DNA of 64,000 nucleotides from Rhabditophanes sp. KR3021 (lineage: Eukaryota > Nematoda > Chromadorea > Rhabditida > Alloionematidae). The notes under the pieces are model-generated. The model had not been told where the DNA came from. It worked only from the letters and a program-made list of their open reading frames with translations, and did no database searches. The DNA lies in contig CAUJLY010000006.1 in NCBI GenBank assembly GCA_963281155.1, forward strand, positions 4,154,001 to 4,218,000, given 5' to 3'. Positions 35,622-48,138 of this stretch are shown piece by piece; the stretch's first letter is position 1; every line of letters starts with the position of its first letter. The translations under genes and the position numbers were made by a program.

Positions 35622-38543
35622 TTATTCGCGTGCATTTCCATAGGCTGGATTGTTAAAAGACATCGATGGATTTATTATTGAATGAGGTGAATCGGTGTTT
35701 TCAAAAGTAACTTCTTCAGTACGAATGACATTTGAAGTTAAGTTGACATTGCTTTGATTGCTGACATAATCCATATCAGTGTCTCCGTCTTCAATTGTGC
35801 TTCTGTAAATAGGATTGTTGAATCTCATAAATTGACTGGATTCTCTCTTTCGTCTTTGATAAATAACAACCTATAAAAAGTAACAGATTAATGAAGATGT
35901 TTTTGTTTGAATTAGACCTACATAGCAAACACAGCCAATTAGACCGAGCACTCCCAAAATTCTAATTACATTCATCTTTGTATTTGAGTCGTTCATTATA
36001 GCTTGTAGTTCTTCTTCAGCGCCCTTCATGATGATGCAAAGTTCATTTTGCAACAAGAATCCGTCATTGCAAACGCACGTGTATGGTTTTTCAACAATAT
36101 GGTGTTCATTTTCCTTTGAATCACCTTTGTAATAAGCTTTTGGCAGACACAAATGTGTACATTTACTGTTCAAGCATTTGTCGACTTGTGCAGGTTGAAC
36201 AGCCTCATGGAAGATTCTAACTGTCATTGGAGTGGAAACATGCCCCATCAATTTCTTTATATCGTCACCCTTAAACTTGTTAGCAGACAAAACACCATCT
36301 CTATCCCAATCAGACCAGTACAATTTTTCTTCAAAAACGGCCAAAGAAAATGGATGTTTGAGTTCTTCATGAGAATGAATGATGGTCTGGACTTTATGTC
36401 CCCAGTAGTCGCAAGATGAAATAGATTTTAATTTAGCATCTGCCCAGTAGATCGTCTTAGAGCAAAATGTCGACAGTCATACCATTTGGCCATTGGATAA
36501 ATTCCCCAGAAGCAATGACACGACGATTTTGGCCGTCCATTCCAGCTCTTTCAATTTCTGCCGCTGCTTCCCCAATCGGTCCAAAAGATAAGACCATTTG
36601 ATGGATCAACAGCAATGGCTCTAGGTTCATTAAGGTCAGTGTTGAATAGTACTTTCGTTTTGAAATTAGTCAAATTCATAACACTGATTTCTTTCTTATC
36701 TGAATCAGTCCAAAATAGAAGACCATGAACCCAATCAACAGCTAAGCCGTCGGCACTTTTCACGTTTCCTATCAATTTGGTTCCATTACCTTCCAAGCAT
36801 TGGCTGACATTCACTGAATCAGTTTGGTTCTTTAGTTGGCAAATCATAATATTTTCATTGGCAAAGTCAGACCAAATAACCTTTCTTTCTTTATGCCAAT
36901 AATCCATAGCAACAGCAGATTTTAGAGAAGATACTAGAGGGTGGAATGTATTTGTGACCATATCAAATTGTCTAATAGCTACGCGATTCGTCAACAAAAG
37001 AAGAGGATCGGATCCAATAGCACGACACTTGTGTGGCTTAATCAAATTTGCAGTAACATGTTCGTCGCCAGTGACTAACTTGAAGTGTTTGTGACACTCG
37101 CATTTGTATGTTCCTGGAAGATCGACACAAATTTGATCACAAATACCAACATTTAAGCATTCATTAATGTTGACACAGAGGCCATTTTTTACTTCGTATC
37201 CTGTTTCGCAATGACAGACTGATCCTTTGTATTTGGTATCGCGACATTGGCAATTTTCGCTGTCTTTTTTGCAAGAATGAACTTGAGTATTGCAGACTGA
37301 TTTTGGGCAATTATTCATAGCTGAATCGTCAATACATAACGTGGCATAAGGAATGCAAACTTGTGGACTTGATTTACAATCATAGTGAGTGTTTGGGTCA
37401 CAAGAAGTAGTCATGTTTGTATGAGAGTATTCACAGCCTGTTTCATCTGTTTTATCAATGCAATCCACAGTTCCATCACAGCGGAAGGCTTTTGGTTTGC
37501 AGCCATTGTCGCATGTTAATTCATTTTCACTACAGGTTCTTTGTTTGCAATCCATTTCGTCTGATCCATCGGCACAATCTACATCGCCATCGCATTTCCA
37601 CGAGGCACTTATGCAACGAGTACTGCCCGCACACTTGAATTCTTTATCAGTACAATTTCTCTTGTAGAGTGAATGGAAAGATTCACACTCATGTTCGTCA
37701 GAATGGTCAAGGCAATCAGCTATACCGTCGCATTTCTTTTCATTTTCGAGACAGCGATGCCCATTAGAACATTTGAAATGAGTTTGAATATTGCAAGTGT
37801 GATTTTGACAGTCGAGTTCATCACTTTCATCATCACAGTCAGTTTCACCATCGCACTTCCAGCGTTTGTGAATACATTCTCCAGAGTTACACGTGAATTG
37901 CGAGCTACCACATGTATGTTTCTCACACCCAACTTCATCTTGTCCATCGGAGCAATCCCGTTGATTATCACATCTCCAGGCATTTGGTACACATGTAAAA
38001 GTATGGTTTCCGACTTGGGCACATTTAAAGTAATCTTTGTCACACTTAAGCTCATGGCAATTTTCTTCGTCCTCTCCCATTTTTGCAGTCCATTTGCCCG
38101 TCACACTTGTAGCTATTTGGAAAACAAACTAATCCTTCCGAGTGTGGGCTATGCGAATTAGGATATAGGTTAATCATTCTTTCAAAGTTTATGTAAGACT
38201 CTGGCTCGGCAGCAAGACATTTGAATTCATTTTTGCCACACTGAACCACGGCTTCATTGCAGTTCTTTTCATCCGATTCATCAGGGCAATCGACTAAAAG
38301 TATTGAAGGTAAACTATTTTAATAAAACCAAACTAACATTGACCATCGCATCGCCATGAAGCTAGAATACACTGTTGATCGTCGCATTTAAAAGAATCGG
38401 GATCACATGCTGAAAATGCAACTAAATATAAATAATTTCAACATATCTAAACTTACAGATAGGATTCGGATGAGGATTATTGGCACGTTACCCGTAATTG
38501 CCAAGTGACAAAATAGAAGCAGCAATATTATTTTTGTTAGCAT
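35622..38543 (-). CDS. rme-2: LDL receptor family endocytic receptor, yolk receptor (RME-2)-like
   Basis: Exons: 38543-38492, 38409-38338, 38293-35922, 35870-35622; about 913 residues if three one-base insertions in exon 3 are discounted. A signal peptide ([17 protein letters not shown]) leads into about eight LDL-A repeats (CDxxxDCxDxSDE pattern, the last degenerate). EGF modules follow, including a calcium-type DINECLNxGxCDQ-like one, then a single YWTD propeller ([30 protein letters not shown]), a closing EGF, one transmembrane helix, and a tail of about 85 residues with two FNNPxY clathrin-adaptor motifs. Size and order match nematode RME-2, which takes yolk into oocytes; that identity is inferred from architecture. 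Extra bases fall in GGG (about 38083), GGGG (about 36565) and TTTT (about 36467); taken at face value the receptor would be non-functional. Confidence 0.85.
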
Positions 38544-41500
38544 TTTTAATTAGTCGGATTATTTAAAAGTTAGCTGCTGAAAAGAAAGAAATGATTAGGT
38601 AATGATGAATTTAATAACTAATGTATCGGACAATGGTTCGTTTTGATGTAAAAATGGTAATGTTATCATCTTAAATCTATATACGTAAGGTCAACCTACA
38701 AGAAAAAGTGCCAATTATGGTATGTAACAAGAAGGCCACAAAAAAAGAAATATCATAGAATAAAAAAAGGCCTGATAAGAAATGATTAAAGGGAGAAGGT
38801 GCAAAAGCAGATATTTACAATAATATGATTTGGATGGTGGTTATTTGATGATAATAATAATAAGGTCTCTCATTGGTATGTAACAATATTGTCATTGTTA
38901 TCGGTAATGGTTATGCATAGATGCTAAAAGACGACGATACGTGGACCCTCACAAATTTAATCAATTTGTACGCATATAAAAAACAACTTTATATCTTGTT
39001 TGTCATCAAAAAAGGATTTGGTGTATGATGAAATTAGTTACTTTTATTTTTCTGAGTGGTATCTGTTATTGCCTATATAAAAAATACTGATTGCGAACAT
39101 AAAAAGAGCAAGAAATTAGTAAAAATAAACTTACTTTGACAATAATGATGATTCTTACATAAATTAAGGAGTCTACAATGATTAGCCTAACTACCCCGCA
39201 CAGAGATTTTGTAAGCGTTCTTCCAACTGGACAATACAAAAAAAAGTATGATTGTACGCATTACTTGAATGAGTCAACAACAAAAATCGACTGAGAGTAA
39301 CCTTTTATAATATCACTTAGTAATCAAAGTTTAAACATATATAATATATTTATCTAACTGACATTTATTTTGTCATCCATCTACAAAAGTAGTTAAATAA
39401 AAAGTTTTCGAGATGTTACGTTAAATGATGCAGGTGAAACAATACAATTTTCCCCACAATAAATATAAATTTGGTTTTTTATAATAATGGGCAGCTAATG
39501 TTGGCGGTGGCTTGTCGTGCTACAACTGAGCTATAATAAGGTATCTATGAAGTAATGCATTGAACAAATATTATCGAAAACACATACTAATTAATACCAT
39601 TAAAATACCATTACGAGATTATGGGAGGAAAATAACAATAAAAATCAAACTTCTTAGAGATCAGTGTTCGATATTTTTTGTTGAATGTTTGTCTATGTCG
39701 TATCATATATAAACATTGTATATATTTCTACACATATATACGGGGGTTAATTTAAAAGTGTATGATGATAATTGTGTAAATCTTAAATAAATGTATGATA
39801 GTAGAAAACGATCACCAAATTAAGTACATTTACTTATAATACGATGACAAGTAATTTTGATGACAATTTACCACCAGAGCATTTCCATACCACCCTTCTA
39901 TTTTTTATACTAAGCAGTAAGGCGACAAAAAAATTATTATTTGATTTAAGTTGACATTGTTTAGATATTGTAACATTAGATACTAAAAAGAAATGAATGA
40001 TTGAGTGAAGGTGAGAACCAAGATATTGTTTCACACTATTCTAAGATCATGTACAATACAAATGACGTTACATTTTGATAAATGCGAAGCAAATATGGTG
40101 AAAATAAAAAAACATAACTGAACGTAATTAATATAAGTGTACTTTATTTATATGAATTGCCATCATAAGGCGTGTTCATTTTTTCGAGAGTTTATTTGAA
40201 AAAAGATTACTTAAGAAAAATATCAAAGACAGAGGTATCAGAACGATATGTACAATTAAAGATATGCTTGCAATCAAATGTGATAGAAGAATGATAATAA
40301 AAGCAGTTTAAAAAAGTATGAGTTACTTTGTGTACTTTTTAATGAAGGTGGCTCACTTACTTTATATATGAATATACCAAATAAGCTTTCTTGAATGTCA
40401 TATAGTTACTGATCTAAAGGATAAATTGCAAAAGGGAATTAAACGTAATTAAAAATTCACGATTTTAGAAAAGATGTTGAATAAAATATCTAATCACTAC
40501 TTTTACTTAGCATCATATGTTTAGCTGAAGATTACTTGTATGATAATTAGTTATTGCTATTTTCCAAAAATATGCTTAAAAAGAAACGACACATACTAAC
40601 AGATTAATTGTTGGTGATTTATGCTTTAATTACGTCAAAAGAAAAGTTTTGTTAAAGGTGGTATGCAGTATATTTATAAGATAAAAGAATTGAACACCTA
40701 TTATTGTCAATCTAAATATATTATGACATCTTTCAACATACTTTTCACTATGTCTTACAATGCAAATGGGGGAAGTAGCGATGAAAACGAAAGCTGGTGG
40801 AGGTCTTGAGCCATTTTGAAGAATGGCATTATTTTGGTGGCATATAGAACATGTGACACCTAATAAGGCAAAGTGTTTAACAACGAATATGTGTCACCCT
40901 ACATACATTATCATTTCAGCATACATGTTTAGGTTGTTTTTTAAAAGCATAAATCGAAAAAGTCACTCTGAAATCTAAAGTTTTTTGTGCTGATGGGTGT
41001 TCTAAGGCCCTTTTTCGAAGTAAATGATAAAAAGAAGAATGAAATATAAGACGGGTAGATGTTTTGGATGCAACTTATGTGTATCTGATATGTTATGTAT
41101 ATTATTTTGAACGAGAAGTAATCTAACAATGCAAGCAATGAATAGTACTTTAAGTATGATTTTTGGAGAATGGTGTGTTCTAATAACAGCATACCACCAT
41201 TCCTCGTGATGATGGCAAGCACAGCCAATCCCTAACTCAGCATTATTATGCTTCATATTTTTATTGTTTGCTTTAATCATATACAAAAAATAAAAAGACA
41301 TAGGGGTTCGTTTTATGGGTTTTGTAAAAATGACAAGCTGACGATTAAATTTGACGGAAAGTTCAGAAATCTAAACTGATCATATTTCATTAGAATTTAA
41401 ATAAGGACTAAAGAGTAATGAGAAGTAGATAGTTTATAACAACAAAATTTGAGTAGATTGTAAATAATCAAAACATAACGAGAAAACGAACGAATCAAAA

Positions 41501-41893
41501 AATAAATAAACAAATAAATATCTATAGCTTATAGTCGATTTAAAGAATGTTCCATCAGAAGTGTTCTGTTAAAAACAATCACTTCCCCGTTAAAAATATA
41601 TAAACTATTGAACACGATTTATATGTAGTAAGGGTAGTAAGAATGAATAGACATATCTATGCATCTGTACATATCATCACCGATGATTCAATTTTTGTTT
41701 TTGATAGTCATCACTTAACGCAACATAAAACAAAACAACACATCAGTACACTTTAATATAGCTTTATTTAATATATTATGAAAGAATACAATTTGTTAAC
41801 AAAAATATTATGTATATTAAATAATTGTGAGAAATATACAAACACCGAAAGAAAGTAATTGAAATCCTTTCATATTGACTTTTCACTTATTTG
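38544..41893. other. Long non-coding stretch
   Basis: 3.3 kb with no exon that I can support. It holds short simple repeats (for example GATGATAATAATAATAA near 38848). A 99-codon minus frame at 41301-41002 contains an odd CACHHHEEWW segment but has no splice context or recognised family. Confidence 0.45.
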
Positions 41894-42644
41894 TCATAGT
41901 TTTGAAGAATAGGTATTAAGAACATCAATTGATGATCTCTTTGGAGATTCAGCGAATGGTTGTTGTTGGATGGTTGCGGCTTGTGATTTGAAGAATGTTG
42001 ATGTGTTTTGAGTGGGTCCAAGAGGCGAATTCATGGAGTGGACAGAATGCTTGTCTCTATTTAAAGTAGAAAAGGAGTCTCTTTTTGGAAGGAGGGCTGT
42101 GGTTGCGTTAGTGTTGTTAAATCCTAGACTGGAAGGATTGTTGGTGGTAGCGTTGTTTGGTTGATTTTGATAATTTCCGTTTCCAATAGTGGATAAACCT
42201 CTTTCTGAAGTTTTGTAAATATTACCTGGAGTAATATCGTAACTAGTAGAGTGGTCCATGCAACAACACTTCTTGCAAAAGAAAAACAGAACAGCAAGCT
42301 ATAAACAAGGAAATTGGGATTATTGTTTTAATTCCTTTTTAATGAATCTTTTTAAATCGCTTAAATGACCTAAATATAAAACGTCAAACAACATCACTGA
42401 TTAATCTGAACCAACTAACAACAAACAACATTTCAGGAACCATGTGCTTTTAACTTTGGTTAACGAGACTCTTTTAGATGATAAAGAAACTTACGAAGGT
42501 GAGCCCAATAATTTCAAAAGCCAAGATTGCGACAATAATTTCAATATTTTTCAAAGTTTCGTTAATTGTAATGACATTATCCAAAAGTTGAACCAAGCGA
42601 GTGTAATCCTCCATAAATGCCCGCAGTCTCATTTCGCGATCCAT
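41894..42644 (-). CDS. Small orphan single-pass membrane protein with juxtamembrane Cys cluster
   Basis: Exon 1 (42644-42495, ATG to ACC TTC|GTAAGT) and exon 2 (42298-41894, after TTTATAG) join in phase 0, giving 184 residues. The first 40 residues form an amphipathic, helix-prone segment without a cleavable signal. One membrane helix spans the exon junction (about residues 36-58) and ends in CKKCCC, a likely palmitoylation site. The C-terminal 120 residues are rich in Asn, Ser, Thr and Pro, probably disordered, with TPGN and SPKRSS-type phosphosite-like motifs. I do not recognise a family. Topology (N outside, C inside) is suggested by the basic/Cys side but is uncertain. The clean phase, strong splice signals and polar composition support a real gene. 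Confidence 0.65.
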
Positions 42645-44802
42645 TTTGAAGCACTCCTAACTTTTGAATCTACTATTAACGCAGTATTTTTATTTAGTAC
42701 GATTGTGTAGTATTTTTTGTGTATTAATTTATGTGTATTATTTTTTGTTTAGTTGTTGTGTCAATTTGAGATAATAGAAAACAAAATCTGAGATAATAAG
42801 AAATAAATTAGAAAGATGGCACTTAGACGAAAGAAGTTGTGCAGGAAACGCGGATACAAAGTGAAAAATGAGTGTAAATGGGTAAAAAAGTTTTGGGAAA
42901 TATGTTGAAGATAGTTTTGGCATAAATGATATTCAAATATGGTTGTGAATTTAGATATGCTTTGGTGATAAAATATATTGTAAATCTAGTCAATTAGTGA
43001 TAATTCATCAAAATTTGAATTAAAAAGATGAAGTCAAAATATATGAATATGCACATGCTCTCTTAGATATACTTTCCAAAATGAGCTTAATTTGTGAGGG
43101 TATCCTTTTTGTAAGGTCTTCGATAATACTCCTGACTAATTTATAAATACAAACACTGTTTTTCTCAAAGTTGAATATTAATAATTAAGTAGCTATAAAC
43201 GTTGAAGTGAAATTAATTTAAATAAGAAATGTGAAAAATATAGAGCAATCTAAAACCATTATCTTGTCTTGTTTTATGGACGAGCAAGAGTTCATTTTAA
43301 CACAGATTTTAATACAAATGATATAAGCTTGTACAAGATGCGGCAATGATGGTTTGAAGTTGAGTGAACAAACATATGTCTATTTAAGTTTCAAAACAAT
43401 AAACGTAAAGAAAAGTTATATTTATACTTTTTGGTTTTGTAAAATGATACGTCATGATTAATTGCGCAGCTTAAACCTTATCCTCTACTTATGACATAAG
43501 TTAATTTTATAGCTCCGAATTAACACCCATTATGACAATTGCCAAAAGACATTTATAATTGTCACCAAGTTGGCGTCCACAAAATCGTAAATATTAAATA
43601 TGCTATAATGAATATATATGTGAGACTTTAAGTCTTCATCAAAAGCTAGGTGTGTATATTTAATGGCAGCAAGCATTTTATAAGAGTTGACCGATACCAA
43701 TGAAAGGCTCCCTACGGCTATTTTTAAAAAGAATGTGTTTGTAGATGTAGTTGCAGTACAAGAAGTTATTATTTTGGCAGTTACCACTAATAATTTAACT
43801 TGCGTCTAATCCTTCCAATTTCTCCAATCATCCCAATTTTGTTTCTTTTGACAAACTTAGTTTAAATAAAAGAAATTGTCCTGTTAAATAGAAAGCTAAG
43901 GTTTACTTTTTATGATTACACAAAGATTTATGTTAAAAATTGGTTTGACATTATAATTTATAAAGGACCAAGTTATGAATTTAAAAACTTAACAAGACCA
44001 TGAGGAAAAGCTAAATCAAATTATGATAAGTAAGGCTTAATGAACATGGCGGGCTTTTTTGCGCGTAAAGCTGAACTAGTGAAAGTTGTTTACGGTTTAA
44101 GAGTATATATGAAATATCTTCTAAAAATAATATTCATAGTTATCACACACACGGGTAACTGCAATAGGGTGAATGCATAAAAACGGGGCTTATTGTTTGT
44201 TTGGTCAAAAAAATGAAAGTACAAAAATGACATATCCTTTGAACGGCTCATATAATTATATTCAATCTTCGCCAATTTTTTGAAGTACACAATAAAAAAA
44301 GGATAAAGGACCATTCTAGAAGTATACACAAAAATATAGATGTATTATTTTGATGATTGGGTCTGTTTATTATACGGATGGTATAGAATAGTAATCATGC
44401 ATTACTTGCAAATATTTATGAGGTATCATTTATACACGATGATATACTTATTTGTAATTTCAAACTTTATTTAAATAATGAAATAATAATGCATAATAAT
44501 AAAAATAATAATATTTATACAAACAATATTTAAAGACAAACCAATATTTAGAACGACTTATTTAATAAAAAATTTACAAGGTTTTGCCGGAAATGATGAA
44601 CAAACGAAGGAGTGAATCTTAAATCTAAGCACATGCACTCCTTTTTTGAAAGAGCCACAAAACTTTTTATATTGCAAATTCTTTTAGGTCGAAATTGGCA
44701 TTTATGTAGTTAATATTCTTTTACTGTTAACCGGCATTTTGTGATTAACATAATACATTAGATGAATAATATTGCAACTATTAATTTTGATAACATTATC
44801 AC
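42645..44802. other. Intergenic, AT-rich
   Basis: No exon recognised. An (ATA/AAT)-rich simple repeat lies at about 44478-44520. Minus-strand frames of about 80-85 codons at 43530 and 44090 have no splice signals or family resemblance. Confidence 0.45.
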
Positions 44803-46806
44803 TTAACCTCTCTTTCCGAACAAGTTTCCAAGACCTGACAAGATAGAACCACCGCCAGTTTTCTTTTTATAAGCACTGATTTCGTCTTGGAATCTACTTT
44901 CTTGTAATTCCTCGAACTTATTGCATTTTTTGTCTTTCAAGATATTTGGAATCTATGCATAAATAAAAATTTAAATAAAATATTGAGGTAAGAAGATAAA
45001 TTTGCGGATGTCGTCAGAAATAATGGATGGTAGTTCATCTGTATGCTAAGCTAATTATAGATGGCTTTTCTTTAACCAAACTTACATTTCCGGCAGTTGT
45101 GGCAGCTTCGAATAGTAAATTCGTCTTTACTTTTGCTCCTTCAATTTCGTAATCTACTACAGCATGTTCGCAAGCTAGTAATGTGTCTGGATTTCTTTTC
45201 GATACCCAATATTCCAATAATTCAGAATTACTTGGAGTATATGATCCTTGATCTAATGAGTTTGCTCCAAGCCATTCACCAATAATTGCTAGTTTGAAAG
45301 CTTTGCCGAGAATAGGATTATCGAGCTGAGCAAAGAACTCATTTTCTAGTTCCTCTCTTTCATGCCCTCTTTCATAAAATTTCATCCAAATGTCAACAGC
45401 TCCTTCCTTTTGCCAGTAATCTTTTTGCCAAACACTCTTTGAGAAAGCCGAACACATGGTAAAGTTAGGGTCTTCAGCAGGTGGACACATCTTAGTCGTT
45501 AGCCTATAAGTTCTCTCCTCTGTTGCTCTACACAAGTTTCCATCGTTATTTTCAAGCAACTTTAATTTTTTCGAATTCTTACACCAATCACAGTAGAAAC
45601 ATTCTCTCCCACAAGTTGCTACGTCCATGCATCTTAATTTTCCAATTGGTTGAATACTAACATCCAATTTCATCGCAAGTTTGTTAATATGAATGCCTGG
45701 TGGCAAGGTAACGTCAATACTCATGTCAAAGCAATCTGGCCATGTCAAGTGAGTAGTTCCATTAGTGTCACGTTCGCTTGGATGGGAAAACTTGGGCTTA
45801 GATAGTTTGATGGGGGCGATACAGTCTTTCCCATTTATTTCTTTGCAACATTTTTGACTACGAGCATCCTTCAAACGAGCGACAAATAGATTTTTACTGA
45901 TCACAGCTTCATATGATCTATCCCCAATTTTTTTGACTGTTCCAGTTCCAATAGGAACATCTTTATCATTGTAAACAACTGTATTTCCCGACTTATCGGC
46001 AACAACTTTTCCTACACTTTTGCCTTTGGCATCATAACATTGAGATACGCCAGGTGTTTCGGCAATACATTTATACTTGTCGGAACGACTGCTGAATAAC
46101 GAGTCCAAAAAAGTGGAGCCTTCTTGGCCAATATCTTTAGAACTTAATTCTGCTTCAGTCCTTTTTCCATCTTGTTTGATATTGTAGGCGTAATTTCCAG
46201 ATTTTTCTTTTTCTTTGTCATTGAATCCAAGAACACCATTACCACCGGTCTTACTCATTGTATTTGGGTTTAAGTCAAAATTAAATCTATCATTTGTCGC
46301 CTTAAATTTTGTTCCCTCAGCTGTCTTTCCATCGCCAATCATAGCGGTGTCTAAGTCGTACTTTCCATCAGCTTTCAACAAAGCATGTTTTTCATCTTTC
46401 TCATCTTTGATCCTCAATTGTGCTTTGTGACCTTCAACCGTTGCGATTCCTCCTTTATCCCCCAGCTTCTGGACCTGAGCCCGGTGTCCATCGGAATCTT
46501 CGGCCGCAGCAACATTTCCATGTGCTGATGCACTTAATTGCTTATTTTCTGAGATCAAATCTAAAATGACTCTTTCCGCATCACTTGCATCCAAACCAAC
46601 CTGAATCAACTCTATTATAAGTAATTCGATTAAAAAAATACCTTCTGAATTTTGTTTGTTTTTTTGTCGAGCCAACTTGAATCAACATCGATATGCTTTA
46701 ATTTTTCATTATACGAAACATGGTTCGGGTTAATACTGGCAGCATTTAAATTAGCCACTAATGCCATTAAAATAATAGCTACTAAGCCTGAGTTTCTCGA
46801 TGGCAT
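44803..46806 (-). CDS. Large secreted orphan protein: beta-repeat-like N half, Cys-rich C half
   Basis: Exons: 46806-46642, 46600-45086, 44952-44803; 609 residues, phase 0 throughout. The ATG at 46806 lies 8 nt after a TATTTAG acceptor, a likely trans-splice site. A signal peptide (about residues 1-22, ending ANLNAA) is followed by a short pro-segment. Residues about 75-230 are Lys/Asp/Gly-rich with alternating hydrophobic residues, suggesting short beta repeats (for example GKYDLDTAMIGDGK). A cysteine-rich domain of about 300 residues then contains CGRECFYCDWC and paired Cys further on. The C-terminus ends GLGNLFGKRG. There is no membrane helix. I do not recognise the family or a catalytic motif. 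The intact 1.5-kb exon and Cys pattern argue for a functional extracellular protein. Confidence 0.75.
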
Positions 46807-48138
46807 AATTAGTCCTAAATACAAATAATTTAATTAAAATCAAATCAAATTATAGTTTGGTAAAATTAAATTATTGAAACAATATTTGTTGAATAATTGT
46901 GCAATTTTAATCAAATTAATAAATCAACACACACGTCATAAATCCATTACATATCAAAATGACGGTCATTGCGACCATTTTTGTTGACCAACATACTAAA
47001 TAATATAGAAGGTAAGAAATTATTTATAAAATTGGTCTACTAAATTTTAAGGAAATCGGATAATATAGTCTACATATTAGATGGAAATGAATATCTAACA
47101 TGAGAAGACATATTACTTAATACTGCAACAAACCATCTAATTATCTCTTAGAAAATAAAGATTTTGAAGGCAATGGATATATGCATGATTATGTGTTAAA
47201 ATCAACTGAATAACCATCGTTTGAATACCATAATAGACATGCAAGGTATATACAAAACACGACATCCAACTTAACAAACACTGATTATATATAGCTTGAA
47301 GGATGGGGACGATGACTAAGACACTTTGTTTGGAAAAGGACAACTTCATTATATTCAGGCTTGGGATATTCAAAATTTGCATACGTTTATTTGATGTGTT
47401 TCAATGTCAAATCAAATATAATTTATTCAAATATTACTTGTTTTGCTTGATGCATCATCATTTGCTTCATCGACTTTTAATTAACTTCATGTACCATTAA
47501 CTTTTGTCGATTCTAATATCTTTGGTGATGTTGAATGAATCGCATAATTTTTATATGTTAAAAAAACTACTTCCCTTCACTTACAATTCAATATAATTCA
47601 ACTTAGAAAGCTAAATTTATAAGCGATTTGTCATCAAAGAAACAAAATCATTGGAGATTGCTAAAAAAGTTGCTGCAGGCTATCTCAAACTAGTACAGTA
47701 AAACATATTTTTTATGGGATCTTTATGATAAACATTCTATTGGTTCTTGATCAAATAGGAAATAAAATTATGTCATCGTCTATTCAAGTATATATTTACT
47801 AACTTGATTAAATCTTATTTTCTAGTGCATATATTAAGTATTAATGCAAATAATATCAAATGATTCCCTTTCATGTTTATGCCATTAAAACATATTATTT
47901 ATTGCTGGAAGCTTGGATAAGTTTTAATCATAATAAATATCAAGTTGTAAAACAGTTTATTAAAAGTTGAAAATGATCGAACATTTAAATTTGTTCTTAA
48001 TTAAAAATATATACAAAATTAGATCGTAATTATTTATATGTGAAAACTTTTTGCCATTTAAAAGTACTGATAAGTAGATGGTACTTTATTTAAAATGATT
48101 GAGACATTTGAGTGAGAGAAAGCTCCGTTAGAAATTGG
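46807..48138. other. Intergenic, AT-rich
   Basis: Between the secreted orphan gene and the last exon of the Ly6-like gene. No exon, RNA gene or repeat recognised. Confidence 0.5.
46815..46816 (-). promoter_or_regulatory. Candidate spliced-leader acceptor of the secreted orphan gene
   Basis: TTTGTATTTAG ends 8 nt before the ATG at 46806, with no partner exon seen upstream. Confidence 0.4.

Noticed and set aside
36551..38104. Treating the LDL-receptor gene as two or three separate genes because of frame breaks
   Set aside because: Motifs continue in register across each break and total length is consistent after removing three single bases.
41002..41301. 99-codon minus frame with CACHHHEEWW
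   Set aside because: Odd His-rich stretch but no splice signals, no signal peptide and no coding-like neighbours; likely chance.
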